Of a stretch of 35,305 bases of DNA, positions 7,570 to 14,142 are shown one piece after another. The notes under the pieces were generated by a model, which made no database searches, was not told the origin of the DNA, and saw only the letters and a program-made list of their open reading frames with translations. This DNA comes from Planctomycetota bacterium. Its GTDB lineage: Bacteria > Planctomycetota > J058. Where the stretch lies: NCBI GenBank assembly GCA_023954375.1, contig JAMLIC010000079.1:1-35305 (forward strand), in the 5' to 3' direction. A program made the translations under genes and the position numbers. Position 1 is the first letter of the stretch. Each line of letters begins with the position of its first letter.

Positions 7570-8433
7570 TCAGCCCAGCAGCTTGGTCCGCAGGGCCCGC
7601 GCCTCCTCCGCCGCGGCGCGCACGTCCTCGTCGGGGTCGGCGAGCCCCTTGCCGATCGCGGCGTCGATCTGCGCCTGCAGGTCGCGGTCGGAGAAGGCGA
7701 CCTCGGGGAGGAGCTCGGCGATCCCGCGCAGGGCGCTCTCGCGCACGCCCTCGTCCTCGTCCTGGAGGAGCGCGTCGAGCGGCGGCCGGCCCTCCTGCCC
7801 GGGGCCGCGCGGCAGGCGGGCGTAGCCGCGGACGGCGTGGAAGCGCGCCACCCAGTCGTCCGAGCGCAGGTGCTCGATCAGGAGCGTCGTGACGCGCGGG
7901 TGGTCCATGCCGCCGAGCAGCTGGAGGGCCTGGTGGCGCAGCTCGGCCGTCGGCGGCGCCTCGCCGTTGAGCAGGGCCTCGACCGCGAGCGCCAGCGGGG
8001 GCCGCGGCGGCCGGGCGACGCGCGTGAGCGCCTCGACCGGCAGGCCCAGCGACACGGCCGTCGACGCGACCGGCCAGGCGACCGGGTCGGGCGGGTCGGC
8101 GCGCGACCACTCGACGCGGCGCCGGTCGCGCTCCTGGCCCGCCTCGAACACGCGCACGCCCTCGGCGCCCATGTCGGCGTCGCAGAAGTAGCCGACGACG
8201 AGGGCGCCGGGCTGGCCGGTGACGCTGAGCATCGCCAGGCCGGGGCCGTCGGTGTAGGCGGGGCAGTCGCCCGGGGGGGCGCCCGACAGGTCGAGGCGGG
8301 TCACCGCCGGCGCGACCTCGGCGTCGCGGGCGAACGGCCAGCGGGCGAGGGCGAAGGCGCGCGACGCCTCCCCCCAGGGGCCGAGGAACAGGACGCCGTT
8401 CTCCGCGCGCGGGCGCGGCTCCTCGTCAGCCAC
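7570..8433 (-). CDS. HEAT-repeat protein, unknown function
   Basis: This is a 287-residue soluble protein. The N-terminal 150 residues are not recognised; they include GVLFLGPWGEASRAFALARW and a CDADMG segment. From about residue 160 to the end there are three to four HEAT/PBS-type helical repeats, for example HQALQLLGGMDHPRVTTLLI, then DDWVARFHAVRGYARL, then DEDEGVRESALRGIAELLPE, then DPDEDVRAAAEEARAL. Such repeats usually mediate protein contacts. The GTG start lies inside the end of the adenosyltransferase gene with an 8-bp overlap, so the two are co-translated. No catalytic motif is visible. Confidence 0.8.
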   Translation of the reverse strand: MADEEPRPRAENGVLFLGPWGEASRAFALARWPFARDAEVAPAVTRLDLSGAPPGDCPAYTDGPGLAMLSVTGQPGALVVGYFCDADMGAEGVRVFEAGQERDRRRVEWSRADPPDPVAWPVASTAVSLGLPVEALTRVARPPRPPLALAVEALLNGEAPPTAELRHQALQLLGGMDHPRVTTLLIEHLRSDDWVARFHAVRGYARLPRGPGQEGRPPLDALLQDEDEGVRESALRGIAELLPEVAFSDRDLQAQIDAAIGKGLADPDEDVRAAAEEARALRTKLLG

Positions 8434-9016
8434 GGGCCTCGCCTCCCTCGCCGCGGCGGTAGGTCTTCCTCCACAGGACGTCGCCGCGGCCGGCCCGGTG
8501 GTTGAGGAGCCGCGCGAGCTGGAACAGGGCGTCCGAGAGCCGGTTCAGGTAGGGCACGACGTGCGCCGACACCGGCTCCTCGCGCGCGAGCGTGATGCAC
8601 AGCCGCTCGGCGCGCCGGCACACGCAGCGGGCCACGTGCAGGTGCGCCGCGGCCAGCTCGCCGCCGGGGAGGACGAACTCCTCGAGGGGCGGGACCTCCG
8701 CCGTCGCCCGGTCGAGGACCCCCTCGAGCCAGGTGACGCGCTCGGCCGGGAAGGGGGGCATGCCGAAGCGCGCCTTGTCGGCCTCGAGGACGCAGAGGTC
8801 GCCGCCGAGGTCGAACAGATGGTGCTGCACCTGCTCGAGGACCTCGAGGACCTCGACGTCCTGCACGTGCGCCACGGCCACCCCGAGCGCGGAGTTGAGC
8901 TCGTCGACCGTGCCGTAGGCCTCGATCCGCGGCGCGTCCTTGGGCACGCGCTGCCCGCCGCCCAGCCCCGTGTCGCCGGCGTCGCCGGTGCGCGTGTAGA
9001 CCTTCGTGATCCTCAT
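8426..9016 (-). CDS. pduO: PduO-type ATP:cob(I)alamin adenosyltransferase
   Basis: The enzyme transfers the adenosyl group of ATP to cob(I)alamin to make coenzyme B12. The 196-residue protein has the family N-terminus TRTGDAGDTGL (residues 8-18) for triphosphate binding and VDELNSALG at 37-45. It also has LPGGELAAAHLHVARCVCRR and YLNRLSDALFQLARL near the C-terminus. Length and order are normal. The ATG has TACGAT 8 nt upstream, so its message may be almost leaderless. It overlaps the HEAT gene by 8 bp and follows the Dop/PafA-family gene by 39 bp. No B12-dependent enzyme or cobalamin riboswitch is visible here. Confidence 0.95.
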   Translation of the reverse strand: MRITKVYTRTGDAGDTGLGGGQRVPKDAPRIEAYGTVDELNSALGVAVAHVQDVEVLEVLEQVQHHLFDLGGDLCVLEADKARFGMPPFPAERVTWLEGVLDRATAEVPPLEEFVLPGGELAAAHLHVARCVCRRAERLCITLAREEPVSAHVVPYLNRLSDALFQLARLLNHRAGRGDVLWRKTYRRGEGGEARG

Positions 9017-9024
9017 CCCCGCGG

Positions 9025-9030
9025 ATCGTA
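9025..9030 (-). promoter_or_regulatory. -10-like hexamer of the adenosyltransferase gene
   Basis: TACGAT on the minus strand ends 8 nt before the ATG at 9016, consistent with a near-leaderless transcript. Confidence 0.35.
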
Positions 9031-9055
9031 CCCGAGCGGCGCCGGCGGGCGAGGG

Positions 9056-11062
9056 TCACGCGTCGGACCGGTACGGGTCGGGCAGCGCGAGCCGCCGCGC
9101 CTCGGCGTCGTCGCCGACGACGACCGCGTCCCAGCCCACGCGCACCGACGGCGCGGGGTCGCGCACCCACCGCCCGCGGACGGCCGCGCGCGTGCGCGCG
9201 GGCGGGCCCTCCCGGGCGCGCGCGACCGCGGCCGGGTCGAGCGCGGCCTCGACCCGGCCGTCGGCCACGAGCCGGTCGAACGGGCCGCCGTCGACCGACA
9301 GCTCGTGGTAGCGCAGGTCGAGCGCCGCCAGGCGCAGCCAGGCCGCCCGCACGCGGGGCAGGTCGGCCCAGGCGAGCCCGGCCCGGGCGACGGCGCGCCG
9401 CGCCCGCCACCCCCGCCAGCGGCCGAGCGCGCTGCGGACGGCGCCGGCGGGGTCGGCCGGGTCGATCGCGGCGTCGGGCGCGTGCGCCTCGAGGAGCGCG
9501 TTCACCGGGCCCCAGGCGGCCAGGTCGGCCCAGGCGCGGTCGACGGGGCGGTCGGGGAGGGCCTGCGTCAGGGCCGTCGAGAGGAGGCGCAGCTTGATCG
9601 CCCAGTCGAGCTCGCGGTCGAGCGCGCGCGGGTCGGCCTCGAGGCGCTCGAGCGCCGCGCGCCAGCGGCCCAGGGCGGCGCCGTCCGCGCCAGCGGTGTG
9701 GTGCATCCTCCGCGCGCGCTCGCCGGCCTCGGGGGGCACGCTCGCGTCGGACGGGCGCCCCTTGGTCGGCGCCGCGAGCCCGGCTCCCGCTCGCTCCGGC
9801 GCACCACCGGCGACCCACGCGGTCACCGCGTCCAGGTAGCGGCGCTGCACGGCGAGCGCGGTGAGGGGCGCGTGGGTGCGCCGGTCGCGGGCGACGACGC
9901 GGCGGAGCGTCGGGTCGGACGCCGTGGCCCGGAGCGCGCCCGCGGCGCCGTCGCGCAGCTCGACGGAGTCGGCCACGGCGTCGAGGGCGCCGGCCTCGAT
10001 CGCGTCGAGGACGAGCGCGGTCGTCTCCAGCTTGAGCAGCTCCGTCGGCTCGGCGCGGCTGGCGTCTCCCGCGAGCAGGTGCAGGCGCTTCCTCGCGGCG
10101 AGGAACGCGAGCGGCCGGCGGAAGAACAGCTCCTTGATGTCGACGAGCGGGCGGCGCGGCCCCTGGATGAACGCGCCCACGTCGCGCCGCAGGACCCGCG
10201 CGCGCGCCGTGAGCTCGAAGCGCCCGTCGGGGGTGAGCGCGCCGGCGCCGGCGATGACCGGCCGCGTGGCGAGGAAGGGGAGGAGCGCCGGGAGGTGCCC
10301 GGTGAGGACGACGCGCGGCCCCGTCAGGTCGAACAGCGCCCCGCCCACGCGGAGGAGGAGGAGGGTCAGGTGGGCGAGGGCGCCCGAGCCCGGGCCGCGG
10401 CCGGGCTCGGCCAGCCAGTGGACCAGCGCGTCGAGCCCGCGCGCCAGCGGCGCGAACGCCCGCCCGACGAGCGGCAGCCCGGCGAGGCCCTGCGCCAGGG
10501 CGCCGAGGAGCGCCGGGACGAGCAGGAGCGCCAGGGCCGGCAGGAGCCCGGCGACGCCGATCAGCGCGGCCGTCACCAGCACGAGCGGATGGAGCGCGAG
10601 GGCCAACCACCCGACGACGCCGCGGCGCGGCCGCTCGCGCACGTCGTACGACTCGTGGCAGCCGTAGGCGTTGCCGCGCCGGTCCTGGTTGTTCTTGAGC
10701 AGGAACAGCCGCCCCGGCGCCCCGCGGTCGGCGAGCGCCGCCTGGGCGACCCGCACGGCGTCGCGCAGGGCGGCCTCCTGCGCCCTGGAGTACTCGGCCG
10801 CCTCCCGCGGCCCCAGGCACTCCGGCGTGGCCCACTCGAGGAGGCCCACGTGGGGCGCGTCGAGGCGCGCCACCTCGAAGTGCAGGAGCGAGCCGTCGGC
10901 GAGGAACTCGCCGCCCTTGTAGTAGAGGGCAGGCCGCGCCGGGAGGCGCGCCACGAGCGCGTCGGCGACGGCGCGGAAGAGGGCCTCCTGCGTGGGCGCG
11001 AGGACGCCCGGCGCGGGGGCGAAGCCGAGGGCGTACTCGGTCTCGAGGCCGACGATCCTCAC
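9056..11062 (-). CDS. Dop/PafA-family carboxylate-amine ligase or deamidase with membrane insertion
   Basis: This 668-residue protein belongs to the family that attaches Pup to lysines (PafA) or deamidates and removes it (Dop). Family features are GLETEYA (Glu7 and Glu9, ATP/Mg site), FLADGS with Asp56 at the catalytic-base position, LLEWATPEC (75-82) and LFLLKNNQDRRGNAYGCHES. Further on are LPFLATRPVIAGAGAL, RLHLLAGDAS, LKLETTALVLDAIE, DWAIKLRLL and a Dop-like C-terminal region (GPPARTRAAVRGRWVR). The long Dop-specific loop is absent before Asp56. Between HESYDV (about 141) and LPALLPFL (about 258) sit about 110 extra residues rich in Leu, Ala and Val (149-200), likely two or more membrane segments. 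The GTG start has TAGGCT 6 nt upstream and no Shine-Dalgarno. No proteasome or ARC/Mpa gene is present. Ligase versus deamidase cannot be decided. Confidence 0.85.
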   Translation of the reverse strand: MRIVGLETEYALGFAPAPGVLAPTQEALFRAVADALVARLPARPALYYKGGEFLADGSLLHFEVARLDAPHVGLLEWATPECLGPREAAEYSRAQEAALRDAVRVAQAALADRGAPGRLFLLKNNQDRRGNAYGCHESYDVRERPRRGVVGWLALALHPLVLVTAALIGVAGLLPALALLLVPALLGALAQGLAGLPLVGRAFAPLARGLDALVHWLAEPGRGPGSGALAHLTLLLLRVGGALFDLTGPRVVLTGHLPALLPFLATRPVIAGAGALTPDGRFELTARARVLRRDVGAFIQGPRRPLVDIKELFFRRPLAFLAARKRLHLLAGDASRAEPTELLKLETTALVLDAIEAGALDAVADSVELRDGAAGALRATASDPTLRRVVARDRRTHAPLTALAVQRRYLDAVTAWVAGGAPERAGAGLAAPTKGRPSDASVPPEAGERARRMHHTAGADGAALGRWRAALERLEADPRALDRELDWAIKLRLLSTALTQALPDRPVDRAWADLAAWGPVNALLEAHAPDAAIDPADPAGAVRSALGRWRGWRARRAVARAGLAWADLPRVRAAWLRLAALDLRYHELSVDGGPFDRLVADGRVEAALDPAAVARAREGPPARTRAAVRGRWVRDPAPSVRVGWDAVVVGDDAEARRLALPDPYRSDA

Positions 11063-11068
11063 GCACGG

Positions 11069-11074
11069 AGCCTA
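11069..11074 (-). promoter_or_regulatory. -10-like hexamer of the Dop/PafA-family gene
   Basis: TAGGCT on the minus strand lies exactly 6 nt before the GTG at 11062, matching the leaderless geometry seen elsewhere in the window. Confidence 0.35.
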
Positions 11075-11108
11075 CAGCCTGCCTCTGGCTGCGAAGCAAA
11101 CGACTGCA

Positions 11109-11186
11109 CCACGGAGGACCCGGAGGAAGACCTCGTGGAGGTCGCTCTCCAGGGCTCTTCCTCCGTGTCCTCCGTGTCCTCCGTGG
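11109..11186. repeat. Imperfect inverted repeat of CACGGAGGA units
   Basis: The left arm (11109-11130) starts CCACGGAGGACCCGGAGG. The right arm (11156-11186) is its near-perfect reverse complement and holds three tandem copies of TCCTCCGTG-type units. The loop is about 25 nt. It lies between the small membrane gene and the Dop/PafA-family gene and could act as a terminator or attenuator, or be a dispersed repeat. Confidence 0.7.
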
Positions 11187-11199
11187 TCGGCCTCTTGCC

Positions 11200-11499
11200 T
11201 CACTCCCCCCCGCCCGGCGTCGCCAGGTCGAGCACCCCCGCGCCGTCGCCGTGGTCGAGCGCGCCCTCGAGCGCCGCGTCGCCGGCCCACCCGGCGGGCG
11301 CGCGCGCGGCCGCCGCGTCGGCCGGCCAGCCGGCGTCGGCCGAGCGCCAGGCGACGAGCGCGGCCGCGCCCGCGAGCGCCAGGAGCGAGGCCGGCAGCGC
11401 CGGCCCGTCGAGCGGGGCGTCGAGCGCCGCCTGCGCGCCCTCGAGCAGCGCCCCGCCGACCCTGAGGACCTCCGCCCACACCTCGGTCGCGCCGGTCAT
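11200..11499 (-). CDS. Small single-span membrane protein ending in Gly-Gly-Gly-Glu
   Basis: This 99-residue protein is not recognised by homology. The ATG has a strong GGAGG Shine-Dalgarno with a 6-nt gap (CGGAGGGCGCG before ATG), which supports a real gene. Residues about 1-30 form a likely helix (TEVWAEVLRVGGALLEGAQA), about 35-52 form a membrane span (LPASLLALAGAAALVAW), and the rest is Ala/Gly/Asp-rich and probably disordered. The C-terminus is LDLATPGGGE. Pup and UBact modifiers are short, disordered and end in GG followed by Glu or Gln. The gene is immediately upstream of the Dop/PafA-family gene, 137 bp away with an inverted repeat between. A modifier or substrate role is inference. 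The GGGE end reads through seven C bases, so an indel would change it. Confidence 0.6.
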   Translation of the reverse strand: MTGATEVWAEVLRVGGALLEGAQAALDAPLDGPALPASLLALAGAAALVAWRSADAGWPADAAAARAPAGWAGDAALEGALDHGDGAGVLDLATPGGGE

Positions 11500-11569
11500 C
11501 GCGCCCTCCGCGCGGGCCGTCCGCCCGCGAGAGGCACGGTGGCAGGGGCGGGCGGTCCGTGCAACCTGC

Positions 11570-11575
11570 TATGCT
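11570..11575 (+). promoter_or_regulatory. -10-like hexamer upstream of the sigma-54 activator
   Basis: TATGCT precedes the GTG at 11629 by about 53 nt. No good -35 box is seen, so this is weak. Confidence 0.25.
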
Positions 11576-11628
11576 CGGCCGGTGCCGGCGGCGAGCGCAG
11601 GGCGGCCGCCGCGGCGAGGGGGAGACGC

Positions 11629-13965
11629 GTGAGCGACGTGGCCGCCGCGCTGACGCGGGTCGAGGGCCTGCGCAAGGCCGGGGACCTGGTGCAGGCCCGC
11701 GGGACCGCCCTCGAGGCCCTGGCCGCCCTGGCCCCGCCCGCGCTCGAGCGCTGGCGGCTGCTCTCGGCGCTCGGCCGCGTGGAGCTCGACGCCGGTCAGA
11801 CGCAGGCCGCGCTCGCGGCGCTGAACGAGGCGGTCGCCACCGGCCCCGACCCCGGGCCGGACCCGGGCGAGCGCGCGGAGCTCCTCCTCGACCTCGGGCG
11901 CGCGCGCCGGCGCGCGTCCGACCTCGAGGGGGCGCTCGAGGTGCTCGAGCGCGCCACGGAGCTCTTCGCGCTCGCGCGGCGCCCCGACGGGCGGCGCCGG
12001 GCGCTGGCGGCCCGCGGCAAGGCGCTCTACGCGCGGCACGACTGGAAGGGGGCCCGCGGCGCCTTCCGCGCCGCGCTCGACCAGAAGGGCGAGGACCCGC
12101 CGGGCTGGCGGCTGCACCACGCCATGGCGCGGGCCTACGAGAAGGACGGCCGCCGCAACGAGGCCGAGGCCTCCTACCAGCGCGCCCGCGAGGCGGGCTG
12201 GGACGGCGTGACCAAGGCCGGCGACGGCGACCGCCCCGCCCCCGCCGCCAACCTGACCGACCTCGTGACCGGGGCGTTCGGCGCCAGCGCGAACGCCCCG
12301 CTGGTGGACGTCGACGACGAGGCCGAGCTCTCGCGCGCCGTGAGCCGCCTGGAGAAGGACGACCTCGTCAAGCTCGTGTCGCTCACCGGCGCCGTCAACT
12401 CGGCCATGGCGCCGGAGCCGCTGCTCGAGCTGCTCCTCGACCGGGCCGTCGGCTGGCTCGGGGCCGAGCGCGGCTACGTCGTCATCTGCCGCCCGGTGCA
12501 GGGCGAGCCGCCGCGCATCGAGGTGCGCGCCGCCCGCGGGCGCGAGGGGGCGCGGCTCGCCTCGCCCGAGGACGAGGTCTCGCGCTCGATCGTCCTCCAG
12601 GTCGTCCAGAAGGGCGCGCCGGTGGTCACGGCCGACGCGCTGGCCGACGCGCGCCTTCAGGACCTGGCGAGCGTGGCCGAGCGGTCGCTGCGCTCGGTGG
12701 CCTGCTTCCCCCTGCGCATCCGCAGCGGCCCGGCGCTCGGCGCCGTCTACGTCGAGTCGCGCCACCGCTCGGGCGCCTTCGGCCAGCGCGAGACCGCCCT
12801 CCTCGAGGGGCTCGCCCACCACGTGGCGCTCGCCTTCGAGCGCACGACCCGCTACCAGCGCCTGGCCGACGCCTACCAGGAGACGCGCCGCGCCCTCGAC
12901 GAGCGCACGGGCGCCATGTTCGGCCTGATCGGGCGCGCGCGCGCCATGCGGCAGGTCTTCCGGCTGATCGACAAGCTGCGCGACCACGACGCGCCGGTGC
13001 TGATCGAGGGCGAGACGGGCACGGGCAAGGAGCTCGTCGCCCGCGCGATCCACAAGAGCAGCCGCCGGCGCGACGGGCCGTTCGTGGTGGAGTCGTGCGG
13101 CGCGCTGTCGGAGGGGCTGCTCGAGGCGGAGCTCTTCGGCCACGAGAAGGGGGCCTTCACCGGCGCGACCGAGGCGCGGCGCGGCGCCTTCGAGCGGGCC
13201 GAGGGGGGGACGCTGTTCCTCGACGAGGTCTCGGACATGCCGCCGCGCATGCAGGCGCTGCTCCTGCGCACGCTCGAGACGGGCGAGGTGCGCCCGCTCG
13301 GCTCGCCGTCGGCGCGCATCGTCGACTGCCGCGTGATCTGCGCCAGCCGCGACACGCTGGCCGACCTCGTGCGCGCCGGGCAGTTCCGCGAGGACCTCTA
13401 CTTCCGCATCAACGTCATCCGCCTCCCGGTCCCGCCGCTGCGCGAGCGCAAGGAGGACCTGCCGACGCTCGCCGAGGCGTTCCTCACCGAGCTCGGGCGG
13501 CCCGCCTCCGACCTGTCCCCGCGGGCGCTGGAGGTGCTGCTCCAGCACGACTGGCCCGGTAACATCCGCGAGCTGCGCCACTGCCTCGAGCGCGCCAGCC
13601 TGCTGGCGGGCAGCGGGCAGGTCGAGGCCAAGCACCTCGGGCTCGAGGACCTCACCGCGGCCGGCGGCGCGGCGGCGGCCGCGGCGCGGCTGCGCGCCAC
13701 GCCGGGGCTCCAGTCGGCGGGGAAGGTCGACTACCACGGCCACGTGCTCAACCGCCGGCAGCTGGCGCTGCTCGACTACCTGCGCGCCAACGGCGTGGCG
13801 ACCAACCGCGAGTACGTGCAGCTCGTCAGCGTCTCGGTGCCGACCGGGTGGCGCGACCTCAAGGACCTGCTCGACAAGGGGCTCATCCGCGCCGAGGGGC
13901 AGGGCCGCAACACGGTCTACCGGCTCACGGACGACGCGCCGGTGAGCAAGTCCGACGGGAGCTGA
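11629..13965 (+). CDS. Sigma-54 activator: TPR, GAF, AAA+ and winged-helix domains
   Basis: This 778-residue regulator should remodel RNA polymerase-sigma-54. Residues 1 to about 200 are TPR-like helical repeats (ALEVLERATELFALA and neighbours). A GAF domain spans about 245-410 and a coiled linker about 410-430. The AAA+ domain has Walker A GETGTGKE (461-468), GAFTGA (508-513) contacting sigma-54, Walker B TLFLDE near 531, and RED..FRINV followed by LPVPPLRERKEDL. The C-terminus is not the usual Fis helix-turn-helix: from about residue 705 it reads LNRRQLALLDYL, TNREYVQL, RDLKDLLDKGL and GQGRNTVYRL, a winged-helix pattern. GTG at 11629 has an AGGGGGAG Shine-Dalgarno; the longer open frame upstream is antisense to the small membrane gene. 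The ligand sensed by the GAF or TPR part is unknown. Confidence 0.93.
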   Translation: MSDVAAALTRVEGLRKAGDLVQARGTALEALAALAPPALERWRLLSALGRVELDAGQTQAALAALNEAVATGPDPGPDPGERAELLLDLGRARRRASDLEGALEVLERATELFALARRPDGRRRALAARGKALYARHDWKGARGAFRAALDQKGEDPPGWRLHHAMARAYEKDGRRNEAEASYQRAREAGWDGVTKAGDGDRPAPAANLTDLVTGAFGASANAPLVDVDDEAELSRAVSRLEKDDLVKLVSLTGAVNSAMAPEPLLELLLDRAVGWLGAERGYVVICRPVQGEPPRIEVRAARGREGARLASPEDEVSRSIVLQVVQKGAPVVTADALADARLQDLASVAERSLRSVACFPLRIRSGPALGAVYVESRHRSGAFGQRETALLEGLAHHVALAFERTTRYQRLADAYQETRRALDERTGAMFGLIGRARAMRQVFRLIDKLRDHDAPVLIEGETGTGKELVARAIHKSSRRRDGPFVVESCGALSEGLLEAELFGHEKGAFTGATEARRGAFERAEGGTLFLDEVSDMPPRMQALLLRTLETGEVRPLGSPSARIVDCRVICASRDTLADLVRAGQFREDLYFRINVIRLPVPPLRERKEDLPTLAEAFLTELGRPASDLSPRALEVLLQHDWPGNIRELRHCLERASLLAGSGQVEAKHLGLEDLTAAGGAAAAAARLRATPGLQSAGKVDYHGHVLNRRQLALLDYLRANGVATNREYVQLVSVSVPTGWRDLKDLLDKGLIRAEGQGRNTVYRLTDDAPVSKSDGS

Positions 13966-14026
13966 CCCTCGCGTCCCCTTCCGGTTCGCTGGCACCAAGC
14001 GACGCCAGGTGACGCAGAGTCCCCTT

Positions 14027-14053
14027 GGCCCGGGCCTTACCCCCACCCGGGCC
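14027..14053 (+). terminator. GC hairpin after the sigma-54 activator
   Basis: GGCCCGGG (14027-14034) and CCCGGGCC (14046-14053) form an 8-bp stem with an 11-nt loop between two plus-strand genes. There is no U-tract. The rest of 13966-14136 shows nothing further. Confidence 0.4.
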
Positions 14054-14130
14054 GCGCCGGAGGAGGACGAGGCGGCCGCCGCGCCGTCCGTGGCCCATGA
14101 CGTGGCACACTTCCCCACGCGGGGCCCGCC

Positions 14131-14136
14131 TACGAT
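14131..14136 (+). promoter_or_regulatory. -10-like hexamer of the five-PAS kinase
   Basis: TACGAT lies 6 nt before the GTG at 14143, repeating the leaderless geometry. This is the reason for preferring that GTG over those at 14137 and 14146. Confidence 0.35.
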
Positions 14137-14142
14137 GTGGGC

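Noticed and set aside
8301..11099. A 932-codon minus-strand frame covering the Dop/PafA-family gene
   Set aside because: Its composition is Arg/Ala/Pro-rich without motifs, while the overlapping frame at 9056-11062 carries all family signatures.
11532..11547. AGGCACGGTGGCAGGG as a sigma-54 promoter
   Set aside because: GG is found where the -12 GC should be; the match is only to the upstream half.
14104..14121. TGGCACACTTCCCCAC as a sigma-54 promoter of the five-PAS kinase
   Set aside because: The -12 element lacks GC at the correct position.
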